Shown here: one piece after another, positions 26,110 through 35,472 of the stretch | Numbering within the stretch: the first letter of the stretch is position 1 | Layout of the letters: every line of letters starts with the position of its first letter | Origin: Xanthomonas sontii | GTDB taxonomy: Bacteria > Pseudomonadota > Gammaproteobacteria > Xanthomonadales > Xanthomonadaceae | Direction of reading: 5' to 3' | Length of the DNA: 64,000 bases | NCBI RefSeq assembly: GCF_040529055.1 | Contig: NZ_CP132342.1 | Span: forward strand, 3,222,001-3,286,000 | Position numbers and translations under genes: made by a program | Notes under the pieces: model-generated | The model's database searches: none | The model's input: the letters and a program-made list of their open reading frames with translations, nothing else | Told to the model about the DNA's origin: nothing

Positions 26110-26964
26110 TCAGCGCTTGCGCATCACGATCAGGAAGTGATCGCCCATGTCGCGCAGCAGCGGCCAGCCGCCGACGCGGTCATCGAGGCGGCCGAGCGCC
26201 TCGCCCAGGCGCGGATGGCGCTGGTAGTGGTCGACCAGGTACGGCGGCGGCAGGCACAGGCTGAGCGCGCGATACGACTCCAGCGCGAAATGCGGCGCGA
26301 ACGCGCGGTAGAACTCGCGTGGGAAGTAGTACCAGGTCCAGATCGTGTGCCCGTTCATGCCCACGGCGGTGGCGCCACGTGCGGCGCGGACGGCGGCACG
26401 GCGAACGCGGCCGCGCAGCAGGTAGTGGCCCAGCTCCCACGGGCACAGGCGACCGATCACCGAGAACACCAGGCGGCCGTCGCGGCGCAGCAGCCGTGCG
26501 CAGTGGCGCGCGACGTCGGGCAGATCCGGCGCGCAGTTGAGCGGGCCGAAGTTGGAGTACATGCCGTCGAACTCGCCGTCGAGCAGATCCAGTTGCTGGA
26601 TGCCGACATGGGCCACGCTGAGCCGGCCGCGCAGACTGGGATCCTGCGCGCGGGCACGGGTGCGCTCCACCATCTGCGGCGACCAGTCGGTGGCCAGTAC
26701 GCGGTAGCCGCGCTGGGCGAAGGCGTGCGCATCCAGGCCGGTGCCGCAGCCCAGATCGACCAGCCGCGAGCCGACCGGCAACTGCGTCGCCACCGTGTCC
26801 CACAGGGTGGTGCGCATGCGCTGGATCAGCGCGTTGTTGCCGCGCGGGCCGTCGTAATCGGCGGCCACGCTGTCGAAGGCGCGCTGCGTGTCCAGCAACC
26901 GCACCGGGTCCAGAGTGGTCGTGTGCGCCGTTGCACCCGCCTTGCCATTCGCTGTCACCTGCAC
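26110..26964 (-). CDS. class I SAM-dependent methyltransferase
   Basis: This 284-residue methyltransferase has motif I LVDLGCGTGLDAHAF (68-82) and LRRDGRLVFSVIG. A middle segment (GMNGHTIWTWYYFPREFY) is typical of Methyltransf_11/25 proteins acting on small molecules or glycans. It is the first gene of a six-gene unit and lies 62 nt downstream of ECF-type promoter F. Starting at ATG 26964 places the whole conserved AdoMet domain in frame. Confidence 0.83.
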   Translation of the reverse strand: MQVTANGKAGATAHTTTLDPVRLLDTQRAFDSVAADYDGPRGNNALIQRMRTTLWDTVATQLPVGSRLVDLGCGTGLDAHAFAQRGYRVLATDWSPQMVERTRARAQDPSLRGRLSVAHVGIQQLDLLDGEFDGMYSNFGPLNCAPDLPDVARHCARLLRRDGRLVFSVIGRLCPWELGHYLLRGRVRRAAVRAARGATAVGMNGHTIWTWYYFPREFYRAFAPHFALESYRALSLCLPPPYLVDHYQRHPRLGEALGRLDDRVGGWPLLRDMGDHFLIVMRKR

Positions 26965-27022
26965 CTCTCCACTGCCCTGCCCTTGTCGGAATCCGCGCGC
27001 ATCGAGCGCGCGGTACTGCAGG

Positions 27023-27050
27023 TAGGTGCGGCGGCAGCGCCGTTTGGTTG
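27023..27050 (-). promoter_or_regulatory. ECF-type promoter F (methyltransferase / amidohydrolase / radical SAM / GT unit)
   Basis: On the minus strand CAACC (27050-27046) preceded by T, then AAA, a 15-nt gap after the block, CGCAC (27030-27026) and CTA. It resembles promoter E across almost the whole length, including the spacer. It sits in the 102-nt gap between the Wzz gene and the methyltransferase gene, showing that the downstream six genes have their own start. Confidence 0.7.
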
Positions 27051-27066
27051 AATCGACGAGCTGCTG

Positions 27067-27930
27067 TTATGCGGCGGCGACGCTTGCCTCTGTCGGCCGC
27101 GCCTGCCGCCGGCGCAGCGCATTGCGCACCACCGCGGCCAGCACGCCGCCGCCGAGCCCGGCCAGCAGCGCCGCCGCCAGCACCAGCACCGGGTTGGGAA
27201 ACGCCGCGCGCGGCGGCACGTAGGTCTCCCAGGGCGCCGAGGTGTCGTAGGTGTAGCGCGTGCCGAGCCGGCCGAGCAGATCCTCGCGCTCGGCTTTGAG
27301 GCCGCGCAGCGTGGTGGTCTTCTCCGACAACAGCATGTTGCCGAGCAATTGCTGCTCGACGCTGCCGCGGCCTTCGCGCTGCTGCTGCAGCAGGCGGTCG
27401 CGCTCGGCCTGGGTCGCGGCGATGTCCGCGGCCAGCTCCTGCAGCCGCGCGGTGGCCTGCTGCAGCGGACCGGCCTGGATGCGCCGGTGCAGCGCCTGCA
27501 ACTGTGCGATGGTGGCCGTGGCCAGTTGTCGCGCCTGCTGCGGCGATTGCGCGCGCAGGGTCAACTGGATCAGGTTGGCGTACGGGTCGGGGTCCAGCTT
27601 CAGGCTGTCGCGGTATAGCGCGGCCTGGCGGCTGTCCAGGGCCACGCCGGCGCTGTGCAGCACCTGTTCCTGGAACTGCCGGGTCTTGATCCGGTCGATC
27701 ACCCGCTGGAACGGCTCCAGCTTGGGGTCGCGCCCGGCCGGGGTCGGGCCGAACTCGCCGACCTGCACCCAGGCGGTGGCCTGCCACTGGCGGGTCGCGC
27801 CGTGCAGGAACAGTGCCGCCAGCGCCAATGCCAGCAGCAGCGGCAGCAGGCACCAGCGCCATTCGCACCGCAGGATCCGCCACAGGTCGAGCAGGTAGAT
27901 TTCGTCTTGGGGCATGGCGGTGTCGGTCAT
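27067..27930 (-). CDS. Wzz-type polysaccharide chain-length determinant
   Basis: This 287-residue inner-membrane protein has TM1 (about 22-42), a long periplasmic coiled-coil-rich domain with Gln-rich helices (about 130-215), and TM2 (about 247-268) preceded by a Pro-rich PPRAAFPNPV motif. This is the Wzz/PCP layout, without a BY-kinase domain. It overlaps the Wzy-like gene by 4 nt. It should set the chain length of the polymer made by the Wzy-like protein. Confidence 0.82.
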   Translation of the reverse strand: MTDTAMPQDEIYLLDLWRILRCEWRWCLLPLLLALALAALFLHGATRQWQATAWVQVGEFGPTPAGRDPKLEPFQRVIDRIKTRQFQEQVLHSAGVALDSRQAALYRDSLKLDPDPYANLIQLTLRAQSPQQARQLATATIAQLQALHRRIQAGPLQQATARLQELAADIAATQAERDRLLQQQREGRGSVEQQLLGNMLLSEKTTTLRGLKAEREDLLGRLGTRYTYDTSAPWETYVPPRAAFPNPVLVLAAALLAGLGGGVLAAVVRNALRRRQARPTEASVAAA

Positions 27931-29093
27931 GGCAGCGGGGATCTCGGGGAAACGGAAGGCAGGGCCGCGTCCGCGGCGGGCTCGCGGCGGTTCGGCAGCA
28001 AGGCGCTGCAGGCGTGCAGCAGCAGGCACAGCGCGACGAAGCCGGCATTGGTCCAGGTGAACGCCTGCGGCGCGAACGGCGACATCACGCAGGCGTAGGC
28101 GATGCGCAGGAACACCAGCAGGTTGAACAGCGCCACGCCGCGTCCGAGCAGGCGAACGCTCCACAGCAGCGCCGCGTACAGCGCCAGCATCGCCGCCAGC
28201 GCGGCACCGGGGCCGCCGGCCAGCAGGAACGGCAGGAACTCGGTGCCGACATTGATGTTCGGCGCATCCAACGGGATGCCGGTCCCTGCCGTGGCGATGG
28301 AACCGCTGAGCGGCACCAGTTGGTTGATCAGGAAACTGGCGTTGGCGTAGCCCTTGCTGAGCAGCGCGCCGAAGTTGTACGGGCCGGCGCCGATGTACAG
28401 CAGCAGCCACTTGATGCCCTGCGGCGCGGCCCGGTACAGCGCACCGAACGGCAGCGCCACCGAATCCAGCGAGCCCGAGCGCAGCGTGCCCAACAGCGAG
28501 AACGCGGCGGCGCCGGCGCACAGCAGCGCCAGTACCCGTTTCCACGGCAGCGGCCGTGCCGGGTCGCGGCGCAGCAACAGCAACAGGCCGACGCTGAACA
28601 CTGCCGCGAACAGGCGGTTGCGGTCGATCACCAACACCGGGAACGCGAAGCCGGCCAACAGCAGCGCATTGCGCACGCTGCGCTCGCGCACGCACAGCAG
28701 GCCGATCGGCGGCAGGATCCAGCATATGTTCGACACATGCCGCACGTGCGCTTGCAGCGGGCTCAGGTCGGCGTAGGCGGAGGGGTTGTGCAGCAACGGG
28801 ATCGGGAACAGCAGCAGGTCCAGCAGGCAGAACAGCCCCACCGCCGCGGCGAGGCCGAGCGCGACGAAGGCCTCGCGCGTGCCGGCGTACTCGCGCGACC
28901 GGAACGCCGCCAGCGGCGGCAGGCGGATGCCGAGCAGCGCATCCAGGCCCAGCGTCGCCAGCGCCACGGCGGCCAGCAGTGCGATGCCGGCAAGATAGCC
29001 CGGCGGCAGGTCGAAGGTGAGCAGGGTCAGCGCGCAGCTCAGCAGCAGCGGCAGGCCGAAATACGCCGACGGCAGGCGCAGCAGCCGGCTCAT
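27927..29093 (-). CDS. Wzy/O-antigen-ligase-like membrane protein
   Basis: This 388-residue protein is almost entirely hydrophobic, with about ten predicted TM segments and a large loop between about residues 200 and 290 (GPYNFGALLSKGYANASF). That profile is typical of Wzy polymerases and WaaL ligases, whose sequences are poorly conserved. Its place between Wzz and a glycosyltransferase, in the same operon as a Wzx-like flippase, favours Wzy polymerase. It overlaps both neighbours by 4 nt. Confidence 0.7.
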   Translation of the reverse strand: MSRLLRLPSAYFGLPLLLSCALTLLTFDLPPGYLAGIALLAAVALATLGLDALLGIRLPPLAAFRSREYAGTREAFVALGLAAAVGLFCLLDLLLFPIPLLHNPSAYADLSPLQAHVRHVSNICWILPPIGLLCVRERSVRNALLLAGFAFPVLVIDRNRLFAAVFSVGLLLLLRRDPARPLPWKRVLALLCAGAAAFSLLGTLRSGSLDSVALPFGALYRAAPQGIKWLLLYIGAGPYNFGALLSKGYANASFLINQLVPLSGSIATAGTGIPLDAPNINVGTEFLPFLLAGGPGAALAAMLALYAALLWSVRLLGRGVALFNLLVFLRIAYACVMSPFAPQAFTWTNAGFVALCLLLHACSALLPNRREPAADAALPSVSPRSPLP

Positions 29094-30031
29094 CCGCGCT
29101 GGGCCAGCGTCGGTTGGCCGCCCTGGCGCAGCCGCGCCAACAGCGACAGCCACGCATGCGCCAGCAGATGCCCGCCCAGCGCCAGCGGGCTGCGCCGCAG
29201 GAACGCGATCTTGGCGGCGATGTAGTGCGCCTGCGCGTGCAGCAGGGTGCGGCAGGCCGGATCGAACAAGCGTGCGCGGCGCAACGCCACCTGCCGCGAC
29301 TCGGCCAGGTTGGCCAGGCGGCTGGGCAGATGCCGGGTGCGGCTGGCGTTGTGGTCGTGCACGCGGTAGGCGCAGACCGCCACATCCAGGAAGCCCAGGG
29401 CGTCGCGCGCGACCAGGCGCAGGAAGAAGTCCCAGTCCTCGATGCGCAGGCCCTCGTCCCATTCGGCGCCCGGCTGCAGCGCGCTGCGCCGGACCAGCGC
29501 CACCGCCCCGCTCACCGCCCAGTGCCGGATCACCGCGCGGCGGATGCCGGCCTCGCTCAGGTACAGGCGTTTGTCCACGCCGTGCAGGTCGCGCATGCTG
29601 CTCTGGTGCACGGTGCGGCCCTGGGTGTCGACCACGATGGCGTCGCCGATCACCGCGGCCTTGTGCGGATGCGCGCTCAGGTAGGCCACCTGTACGCCCA
29701 GCCCGCCGGGCAGCAGATAGTCGTCGCTGGCCCCCAGGCGCAGGAACTCGCCGCGCGCCATCGCCACCAGGTGGTTGAGCGTGGCGGCGATGCCGAGGTT
29801 CTCGCGCGGCCAGAAGCGCACGTGCAATCTGTCGCCGTGCTGCGCGATCCACTCGGCGATGCGCTCGGCGGTGCCGTCGCTGGACCCGTCGTCGACGATC
29901 ACCAGCTCCTTGTTCGGGTACGGGTCTTCCAGCACGCTGTCCAGGCAGCGCTGCACGAAGCGCGCGTGGTTGTAGGCCGGAATCAGCACCGACACCAGCG
30001 GCAGCGTCGTCAGGGTATACATTGCGTCCAT
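29090..30031 (-). CDS. family 2 glycosyltransferase
   Basis: This 313-residue GT-A enzyme has the N-terminal VSVLIPAYNHARFV and VIVDDGSSDGT motifs. The region FLRLGASDDYL supplies the metal-binding DD, and EDWDFFLRL is the ED(W/Y) catalytic-base motif. The start at 30031 overlaps the flippase stop by one base (TGATG). It likely builds the repeat unit on the cytoplasmic face; donor and linkage are unknown. Confidence 0.85.
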   Translation of the reverse strand: MDAMYTLTTLPLVSVLIPAYNHARFVQRCLDSVLEDPYPNKELVIVDDGSSDGTAERIAEWIAQHGDRLHVRFWPRENLGIAATLNHLVAMARGEFLRLGASDDYLLPGGLGVQVAYLSAHPHKAAVIGDAIVVDTQGRTVHQSSMRDLHGVDKRLYLSEAGIRRAVIRHWAVSGAVALVRRSALQPGAEWDEGLRIEDWDFFLRLVARDALGFLDVAVCAYRVHDHNASRTRHLPSRLANLAESRQVALRRARLFDPACRTLLHAQAHYIAAKIAFLRRSPLALGGHLLAHAWLSLLARLRQGGQPTLAQRG

Positions 30032-31284
30032 CAGCCCAGTCCTCGCAGGTAGCGGCGCACCACCAGCATGTTGAATGCCAGGTACAGCGCGTAGTTGCAG
30101 GCGAACGCGTAGACCGCGCCGATCAGGCCCATGCGCGCGGTGAACAGCACCACCAGGCCGAGGTAGCTGGCGGCGAACAGGCATTCGGAGAGCACGAACA
30201 GCCGCGTCATCGCCTTGGCCAGCATCAGGTAGGACAGCACGAAGGAGGCGATCTTGAGCACGTCGCCGAGCAGTTGCGGCGCGTACAGCGGCAATGCAGC
30301 GGCGAAATCGGCCGAGAACAGCAGCCGGGTGATCCAGTCGCGGCACAGGTACACCGCCGCTGCGGCGAGGAGCACCGCCGGCAGCACGTAGCGATAGGCA
30401 CCGCGCAGTTCCTGCCACAGCGCCTGCCGCGTATGCAACGCCGCCAACTTGGGCAGGTAGTAGACGTTGATGGCGGTGGTGAAGAACAGCAGATAGGCAT
30501 CGGACACGCGGCTCACCGCCTGCCAGTAACCGACCTGCTGCCAGCCGAACTGGCCGGCCAGATGATCGCGCACGCCGATGTTGACCAGCAGCGGCAGCAG
30601 CGCGGAGGCCAGGGTCATGACCGAGAAGCCGGCCAGTCGCCGCACCATCGCCGGATCGAAACGGATGCGCAGCATCTCGCGGCGGAAATACGGGCTGCGT
30701 CGCAGCGCCGGCACGCCGGCGCACAGCCAGGCCACCTGCCCCAGCACCAGGCCCAGCAGCGCCCCGGACAGGCCCATGCCGTGCGCCAGTGCGGCCACCA
30801 GCAGCACGCTCAGCACCGCGCCGCTGACCTGGACGAAGGCCAGCCGACGCACGTCCATGAAACCGTTGACCACCGCCAGGATGTAGTTGGCCAGCGCGAT
30901 GCCGAGCTGCGCCACCGCCAGCACGCAGATCAGCGGCTGGTACTGCGCGTCGCCGAGCAGGCGCTCGGCGATCAGGCGGCTGCACAGCAGCGCGGCCACG
31001 CCCATCGCGATCGCGGCGGCGCAGGCGTAGCCCAGTGCGCTGCCGAGCAATCGGTTCAGCGCAGCCGTATCATCGCGGTACTCGGCCACGTACTTGACCA
31101 CGCCTGCGCCGATGCCGCCGCCGGCCACCACCGCCAGCAGCGACATCAGGCTGGTGAACTGGCCGAGCCGGGCGACCCCGGCCGGGCCGGCGTACACCGC
31201 CACCAGCTTCAGCACCAGCAATGCGGACAGCAGCTTGGCCGCGGTGGCCACGCCGCTGTACACGCCGCTGCGCAGCACGTTCAT
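30031..31284 (-). CDS. Wzx-like lipid-linked repeat-unit flippase
   Basis: This 417-residue protein has about 12 predicted TM segments and starts [26 protein letters not shown], the usual N-terminus of WzxE-like translocases of the MATE/MOP superfamily. It would flip an undecaprenyl-linked oligosaccharide to the periplasm. It overlaps the aminotransferase upstream by 4 nt and the glycosyltransferase downstream by one base. The similarity is to the WzxE/WzxB type, whose substrates often carry 3- or 4-amino sugars, fitting the FdtABC-like genes. Confidence 0.82.
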   Translation of the reverse strand: MNVLRSGVYSGVATAAKLLSALLVLKLVAVYAGPAGVARLGQFTSLMSLLAVVAGGGIGAGVVKYVAEYRDDTAALNRLLGSALGYACAAAIAMGVAALLCSRLIAERLLGDAQYQPLICVLAVAQLGIALANYILAVVNGFMDVRRLAFVQVSGAVLSVLLVAALAHGMGLSGALLGLVLGQVAWLCAGVPALRRSPYFRREMLRIRFDPAMVRRLAGFSVMTLASALLPLLVNIGVRDHLAGQFGWQQVGYWQAVSRVSDAYLLFFTTAINVYYLPKLAALHTRQALWQELRGAYRYVLPAVLLAAAAVYLCRDWITRLLFSADFAAALPLYAPQLLGDVLKIASFVLSYLMLAKAMTRLFVLSECLFAASYLGLVVLFTARMGLIGAVYAFACNYALYLAFNMLVVRRYLRGLG

Positions 31285-32411
31285 GCCGCCACACCCCCGA
31301 AACGCTGGCAGGCATCGATCACCTGCGCCACTGCCGCAGCGTCCAGCGTCGGGCCGATCGGCAGGCTCAACACCTCGGCGCCCAAGCGCTCGCACAGCGG
31401 CAACTGCAGGGTGGCCAGTTCCGGATAGGCCGGCTGCCGATGCGGCGGCGTCGGATAATGCACCAGGCAGTGCACGCCCTGAGCCTGCAGATGCCGTTGC
31501 AGCGCGTCGCGTTGCGCGCAGCGCACCACGAACAGGTGCCACGCATGCGCCGCCGGGTCGGCCACCTGCGGCACGGCGATCTGCGGATGCGCGATGCCGT
31601 CGAGATAGCAATGGGCGATCGCGCGGCGCGCGGCGATATCGGCATCCAGGTGACGCAGCTTGACCCGCAACAGCGCCGCCTGCAGCTCGTCCAGGCGCGA
31701 GTTCACGCCCTGCACCAGATGCCGGTACTTGATGTCCGAGCCGTAGTTGCGCAGCACGCGGAGTTGCGCCGCAAGTTCGGCGTCGTCGGTGGTCACGGCG
31801 CCGGCGTCGCCCAACGCGCCCAGGTTCTTGCCAGGGAAGAAGCTGAAGCCGGCGGCGTGGCCGAAGCTGCCCGCATGGCGGCCGTTGCGGCGCGCGCCAT
31901 GCGCCTGCGCGGCGTCCTCGAGCAGCAGCACCCCATGGCGTTCGGCGATGGCACGCAGTGCGGTCATGTCGGCCAGCTGTCCATACAGGTGCACCGCCAG
32001 GATCGCCCTGGTGCGCGGGCCGATCGCCCGCTCCACCTGCGCCGGATCCAGATTGAAGCTGGCCGCCTCCGGCTCCAGCGGTACCGGCCGCAGCCGGTTC
32101 TCGCTGATCGCCAGGAAGCTGGCGATGAAGGTGTTGCCCGGCACCAGCACCTCGTCGCCTTCGTGCAGCCGGCCCAGCGCGCGGTAGCCGCGCAGGATCA
32201 GGGTCAGCGCGTCCATGCCGTTGCCGACGCCGATGGCGTGAGCGGTGCCGCAGTAGGCGGCGAACTCGCGCTCGAACGCCTCCAGCTCCTCGCCGAGCAC
32301 ATACCAGCCCGAATCGATCACCCGTGCCGCTGCGGCCTTGAGCTCATCGGCATAGCGTGCATTGCTTGCCCGCAGATCCAGGAACGGCACGCTGGCCGGC
32401 GGCAGGCTCAT
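31281..32411 (-). CDS. DegT/DnrJ/EryC1 sugar aminotransferase (FdtB/QdtB-like)
   Basis: This 376-residue PLP-dependent enzyme has the early [13 protein letters not shown] sequence, [25 protein letters not shown] segment, EDAAQAHGA (PLP-binding Asp) and the catalytic Lys in [16 protein letters not shown]. With the ketoisomerase and acetyltransferase in the same operon it fits synthesis of a dTDP-3-acetamido-3,6-dideoxyhexose (Fuc3NAc or Qui3NAc). The start at 32411 overlaps the upstream stop; an in-frame ATG at 32423 is possible. Confidence 0.83.
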   Translation of the reverse strand: MSLPPASVPFLDLRASNARYADELKAAAARVIDSGWYVLGEELEAFEREFAAYCGTAHAIGVGNGMDALTLILRGYRALGRLHEGDEVLVPGNTFIASFLAISENRLRPVPLEPEAASFNLDPAQVERAIGPRTRAILAVHLYGQLADMTALRAIAERHGVLLLEDAAQAHGARRNGRHAGSFGHAAGFSFFPGKNLGALGDAGAVTTDDAELAAQLRVLRNYGSDIKYRHLVQGVNSRLDELQAALLRVKLRHLDADIAARRAIAHCYLDGIAHPQIAVPQVADPAAHAWHLFVVRCAQRDALQRHLQAQGVHCLVHYPTPPHRQPAYPELATLQLPLCERLGAEVLSLPIGPTLDAAAVAQVIDACQRFGGVAA

Positions 32412-33349
32412 TGCAACTCCCAACGGTAGAAATCGTGAACCACCGCGCGCGCGCCGAAGCGCTCCTTCTGCTCGACCAGGCCGGCATTGAGCACCTGGCC
32501 CTGCTGCTCGGTGGAAATGCCCAGGCTGAGGAAGTCGCGCTGCGCGTAGACCTGCTCGATCAGCTCGGCCAGCAGCAGGCTCAGCGCATCGGCGCGGCGG
32601 CCCTGCTCCGAGCAGGCCAGGTATTGGGTGTGGACGACGTGGCCGAAGTCGTACACCAGCGTGCCGGCCAGCAGGTCCACGCCGTCGCGGACTTCATACG
32701 GCACGATCTGCGCCGGGAAGCGCGCGCACAGCAGGCGCAGTTCGTCCAGGCTGTGGGTCGGACGCGCGTCGTGGCGTTGCAGGACCTCGCCCAGCAGCGC
32801 ATGCAGCGGCGCCGGGTCGTCCACACGCTGCACGCGCAGCCCGGCGCGGCGCGCCTTGGCCACCGAGCGCTTGCGTGCGGCAGCGAAGCGCGGCGGCACG
32901 CGCAGCGGCACCGCCGAGGACAGGTCGCGACGGTAGAGGCGCGCATCCAACCGATGCAGCGCGTACAGATCCTCCTCCGCCGGACTGCGGTGGAACAGAT
33001 GCGGCACCGCCTTGTACAGCAGTATGCGCACGCCGGCGTCGCGGTAATGCGCCGCGATGCGCTCGAACACTTCCAGCGTGGCCGTCGCGCGCAGCGCGTG
33101 GGTCGACACCAGACCGGCATAGCTGAGTCCGGCATGGCTGGTCACCACGTCGCCGTCGCGGTTGGCCGGGAACACCGCCACCGGCGTGCCGGCGTCCTCG
33201 ACCAGCAAGGAGGCATCGACGAAGCGCGCCGCGTGATAGTCCATGTAGCCGCGCCGGTGCAGCAGATTGCCGTTGCGTGAGGCCTCCACCACGGCATCCC
33301 ACAGCGGTGCGTCGGCCGCGGTGTAGGCCCTAACCGACAGCATCGTCAT
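32408..33349 (-). CDS. FemAB/GNAT-like acyltransferase
   Basis: This 313-residue protein has a tandem GNAT fold of the FemAB/BioF2-like kind, starting [31 protein letters not shown]. It includes [14 protein letters not shown] and a [24 protein letters not shown] segment near the C-terminus. FemAB-like proteins are common in exopolysaccharide loci and may add an aminoacyl or acyl group to a lipid-linked sugar. The start at 33349 overlaps the preceding gene by 20 nt; a second Met lies two codons later. The acyl donor is unknown. Confidence 0.75.
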   Translation of the reverse strand: MTMLSVRAYTAADAPLWDAVVEASRNGNLLHRRGYMDYHAARFVDASLLVEDAGTPVAVFPANRDGDVVTSHAGLSYAGLVSTHALRATATLEVFERIAAHYRDAGVRILLYKAVPHLFHRSPAEEDLYALHRLDARLYRRDLSSAVPLRVPPRFAAARKRSVAKARRAGLRVQRVDDPAPLHALLGEVLQRHDARPTHSLDELRLLCARFPAQIVPYEVRDGVDLLAGTLVYDFGHVVHTQYLACSEQGRRADALSLLLAELIEQVYAQRDFLSLGISTEQQGQVLNAGLVEQKERFGARAVVHDFYRWELQ

Positions 33350-34289
33350 CCTCCCAGACGGTGCCAGCGGGCAGCACCGCCTCGGCCACGCCGAAGCCGT
33401 CGCGGCCCATGTCGTTGCCGTTGTAGAACAGCAACAGCCGCTCGTCGTGGCGGAGCAGCGCCGGGTAGCACAGCGTGCGCGCATCCCAGCCCTCGGCCGA
33501 CAGCGGCAGGCCCAGCGCCGTGTCGCAGCGCTGCCAGTGGCGGCCGTCGTCGCTGACGGCCATGCCTGGCAGATAGGCACCATCGCGGCTGCCGTGGGTG
33601 AAACACATCAGATAGCGGCCACCGTGCCGGTACACCCGCGGGCGGCCGATACGGTATTCGTCGCCTTGCGGTTGCAGGCAGACGGTGTCCTGCCGCGGGA
33701 CCGCCTGCAGGTCGTCGGTCTCCACGCAGCGGATGTGGTAGCGCGGATACGGCGTGCCGCCGAGCCATTCCCAGTCGTCGCCCACCGCGTACCAGAGCTG
33801 CCAGCGGCCAGCGCGATAGCGCGCCGAATGCACCGCGGCGATGGTGCTGCGGCCCGGCGCGCGGTCCAGCAGCGGCGTGTCCTGGCGGCGCTGGAAGGTG
33901 TCGCCGTCGTCGGTGGACACCGCCAGGCCGGTGAAGGCCAGGAACTTGGCCTTCGCCACCTGCTGGAAGCCGACGTAGAACATGTAGAGACCGTCCGGCC
34001 CCTGCACCACGTCGCCGAGGATCATGCCGTTGTCGTCGAAACAGCCGGCGCGGCCGATGTCCAGTACGGGTGCTGCGCTGACGCCCAGCACCCGGGTCGG
34101 ATCGTCGGCGCGCACGTCGACGTAGCCGATGCGGCTGACCCCCGCGTCGTCACGGAAGCCGGCGTAGATGCGCAGACGCTCGGCATCCAGCCGCAGCGGC
34201 GTCGGCGTCAGCGCCGAATGCCGCATCCAGCCGCCGACGCCATCGCGTGCGGTATCGAAGACAAGACCACGTTTGTGCCAGGCGAACAT
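33330..34289 (-). CDS. glycosidase-like five-blade propeller protein (GH43/GH130-like)
   Basis: This 319-residue protein resembles the GH32/43/68/130 beta-propeller fold found in some O-antigen loci. Repeated blades are visible: LRIYAGFRDDAGVSRIGYVDV, GCFDDNGMILGDVVQGPDGLYMFYVGF, and YRIGRPRVYRHGGRYLMCF. Several Asp/Glu residues occur at blade starts. It has no signal peptide, so it would act in the cytoplasm, which is odd for a hydrolase and suggests a transferase or phosphorylase-like role on a nucleotide- or lipid-linked sugar. The FemAB-like gene overlaps its end. The catalytic set cannot be assigned by eye. Confidence 0.65.
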   Translation of the reverse strand: MFAWHKRGLVFDTARDGVGGWMRHSALTPTPLRLDAERLRIYAGFRDDAGVSRIGYVDVRADDPTRVLGVSAAPVLDIGRAGCFDDNGMILGDVVQGPDGLYMFYVGFQQVAKAKFLAFTGLAVSTDDGDTFQRRQDTPLLDRAPGRSTIAAVHSARYRAGRWQLWYAVGDDWEWLGGTPYPRYHIRCVETDDLQAVPRQDTVCLQPQGDEYRIGRPRVYRHGGRYLMCFTHGSRDGAYLPGMAVSDDGRHWQRCDTALGLPLSAEGWDARTLCYPALLRHDERLLLFYNGNDMGRDGFGVAEAVLPAGTVWEDDDAVG

Positions 34290-34294
34290 GTGCC

Positions 34295-34960
34295 TCACAG
34301 GTCCACGTCGAAGCTGGATTTGCCGGCCACCGCCCGCGCCGGCGCACCGACGTAGACGCGTCCCGGCTCGGTGTCGCGGGTCAGCAGCGCGCCGGCGCCG
34401 ATCACGTTGTCGGCGGCCACCTTGACCCGGTCGCTCAGCGTGGCGTTGACCCCGACGAAGCTGCCCGCGCCGATCTCGCAGTAGCCGGAAATCACCGCGT
34501 GCGAGGCCACGAACACGTGGTCGTGGATCACCGTGCGGTGGCCGACGTGGTTGCCGCTCCACAGGATGCAGTTGGAGCCGATGCGGGTGAACGGCTGCAG
34601 CACGTTGTGCTCGAACACGAAGCAGTGCTCGCCCAGTTCCACGTTGCGCCAGACGAAGGCGTGCGAACTGACGTAGCTGGCCATGCGGTAGCCGCGGCGC
34701 TTGGCGTCCAGGTAGAAGCGCGTGCGCAACCGGTTGAGGCCGCTGGCGGGAATCGCCACGAACACCTCCACCTGCGACGGCGGATAGCGTTGCTCGAGTT
34801 CCTCGTAGGCCACCACCGGCAGGCCGGCCAGGGTGGGCGTGGACAGGTAGTCGCGCTCCACGCTGAAGGCCAGCACGGCGTAGTCGCTGTCGTGGGTGAA
34901 GTATTCGCAGGCGATCTGCGCCAGTTCGCCGGCGCCGACGATGACCAGGGGACGTGCCAT
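34295..34960 (-). CDS. left-handed beta-helix sugar acyltransferase (FdtC/PglD-like)
   Basis: This 221-residue protein has an N-terminal Rossmann-like segment (LVIVGAGELAQIACEYF) followed by hexapeptide repeats from about residue 100 (VELGEHCFVFEHNVLQPFTRIGSNCILW) and a C-terminal RVYVGAPARAV. PglD- and NeuD-type acetyltransferases have this layout. Lying next to a dTDP-sugar ketoisomerase and aminotransferase, it probably N-acetylates the amino sugar. It lies 4 nt downstream of the ketoisomerase gene. Confidence 0.8.
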   Translation of the reverse strand: MARPLVIVGAGELAQIACEYFTHDSDYAVLAFSVERDYLSTPTLAGLPVVAYEELEQRYPPSQVEVFVAIPASGLNRLRTRFYLDAKRRGYRMASYVSSHAFVWRNVELGEHCFVFEHNVLQPFTRIGSNCILWSGNHVGHRTVIHDHVFVASHAVISGYCEIGAGSFVGVNATLSDRVKVAADNVIGAGALLTRDTEPGRVYVGAPARAVAGKSSFDVDL

Positions 34961-34964
34961 GGCT

Positions 34965-35381
34965 TCAGGCCTCCTGCCGGCGCAGGCCCGCGGCTTCGCG
35001 CAGGAACTCGTCGTAGTCGAAGATGTAGTCGGTGGGATCGTAGGCCTGGTCGGCGAGCACCATCAGCACGCAGTCTTCGCTGAAGTCGTAGAGATCGCGC
35101 CAGACCATGCTGCCGAGCAGCAGGCCCTGCCGCGGATCGTCCAGCACCACCTGCATCGGTCCACTGCCATCGTCGAGCAGGAACGACACCGAACCGTGCA
35201 GCGCCACCGCCAACTGGTTGAGATGGCGGTGCGCGTGCTGGCCGCGGTGCACGCCGTTGCGGGTGGCGAACAGGTAGTACACGCGGCGGATGTCGAAAGG
35301 CACGTCGCGCTGTTGTTCCAGCGCCACGAGCTGTCCGCGCGCATCGCCGTGCGTCCGCAACTGGATTCGTTCGATTGCCAT
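34965..35381 (-). CDS. WxcM/FdtA-like dTDP-4-oxo-6-deoxyglucose 3,4-ketoisomerase
   Basis: This 138-residue cupin has the family sequence DVPFDIRRVYYLFATRNGVHRGQHAHRHLNQL. The histidines HRGQHAHR (about residues 45-52) form the active-site region of FdtA/QdtA. It converts dTDP-4-oxo-6-deoxyglucose to the 3-oxo isomer for the downstream aminotransferase; which epimer (FdtA or QdtA) is made cannot be told here. RmlA and RmlB, which make the substrate, are not in the window. It is the first gene of the long minus-strand glycan operon, 43 nt after promoter B. Confidence 0.83.
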   Translation of the reverse strand: MAIERIQLRTHGDARGQLVALEQQRDVPFDIRRVYYLFATRNGVHRGQHAHRHLNQLAVALHGSVSFLLDDGSGPMQVVLDDPRQGLLLGSMVWRDLYDFSEDCVLMVLADQAYDPTDYIFDYDEFLREAAGLRRQEA

Positions 35382-35420
35382 CAGAGTGCCCGACCGGGCT
35401 CCACATCGGAGTGTCCAGGC

Positions 35421-35449
35421 TGAGTGCCGCGGGTCTGCGGAAAGGTTGC
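35421..35449 (-). promoter_or_regulatory. ECF-type promoter B (glycan operon)
   Basis: On the minus strand GCAACC (35449-35444) TTT, 15-nt gap after the hexamer, GGCAC (35428-35424) then TCA. The -10 block ends 43 nt before the ketoisomerase ATG. It faces promoter A: the two -35 blocks form an inverted repeat about 24 nt apart. Confidence 0.75.
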
Positions 35450-35472
35450 GCGAAGCCGACGCGCCGCGCGAC

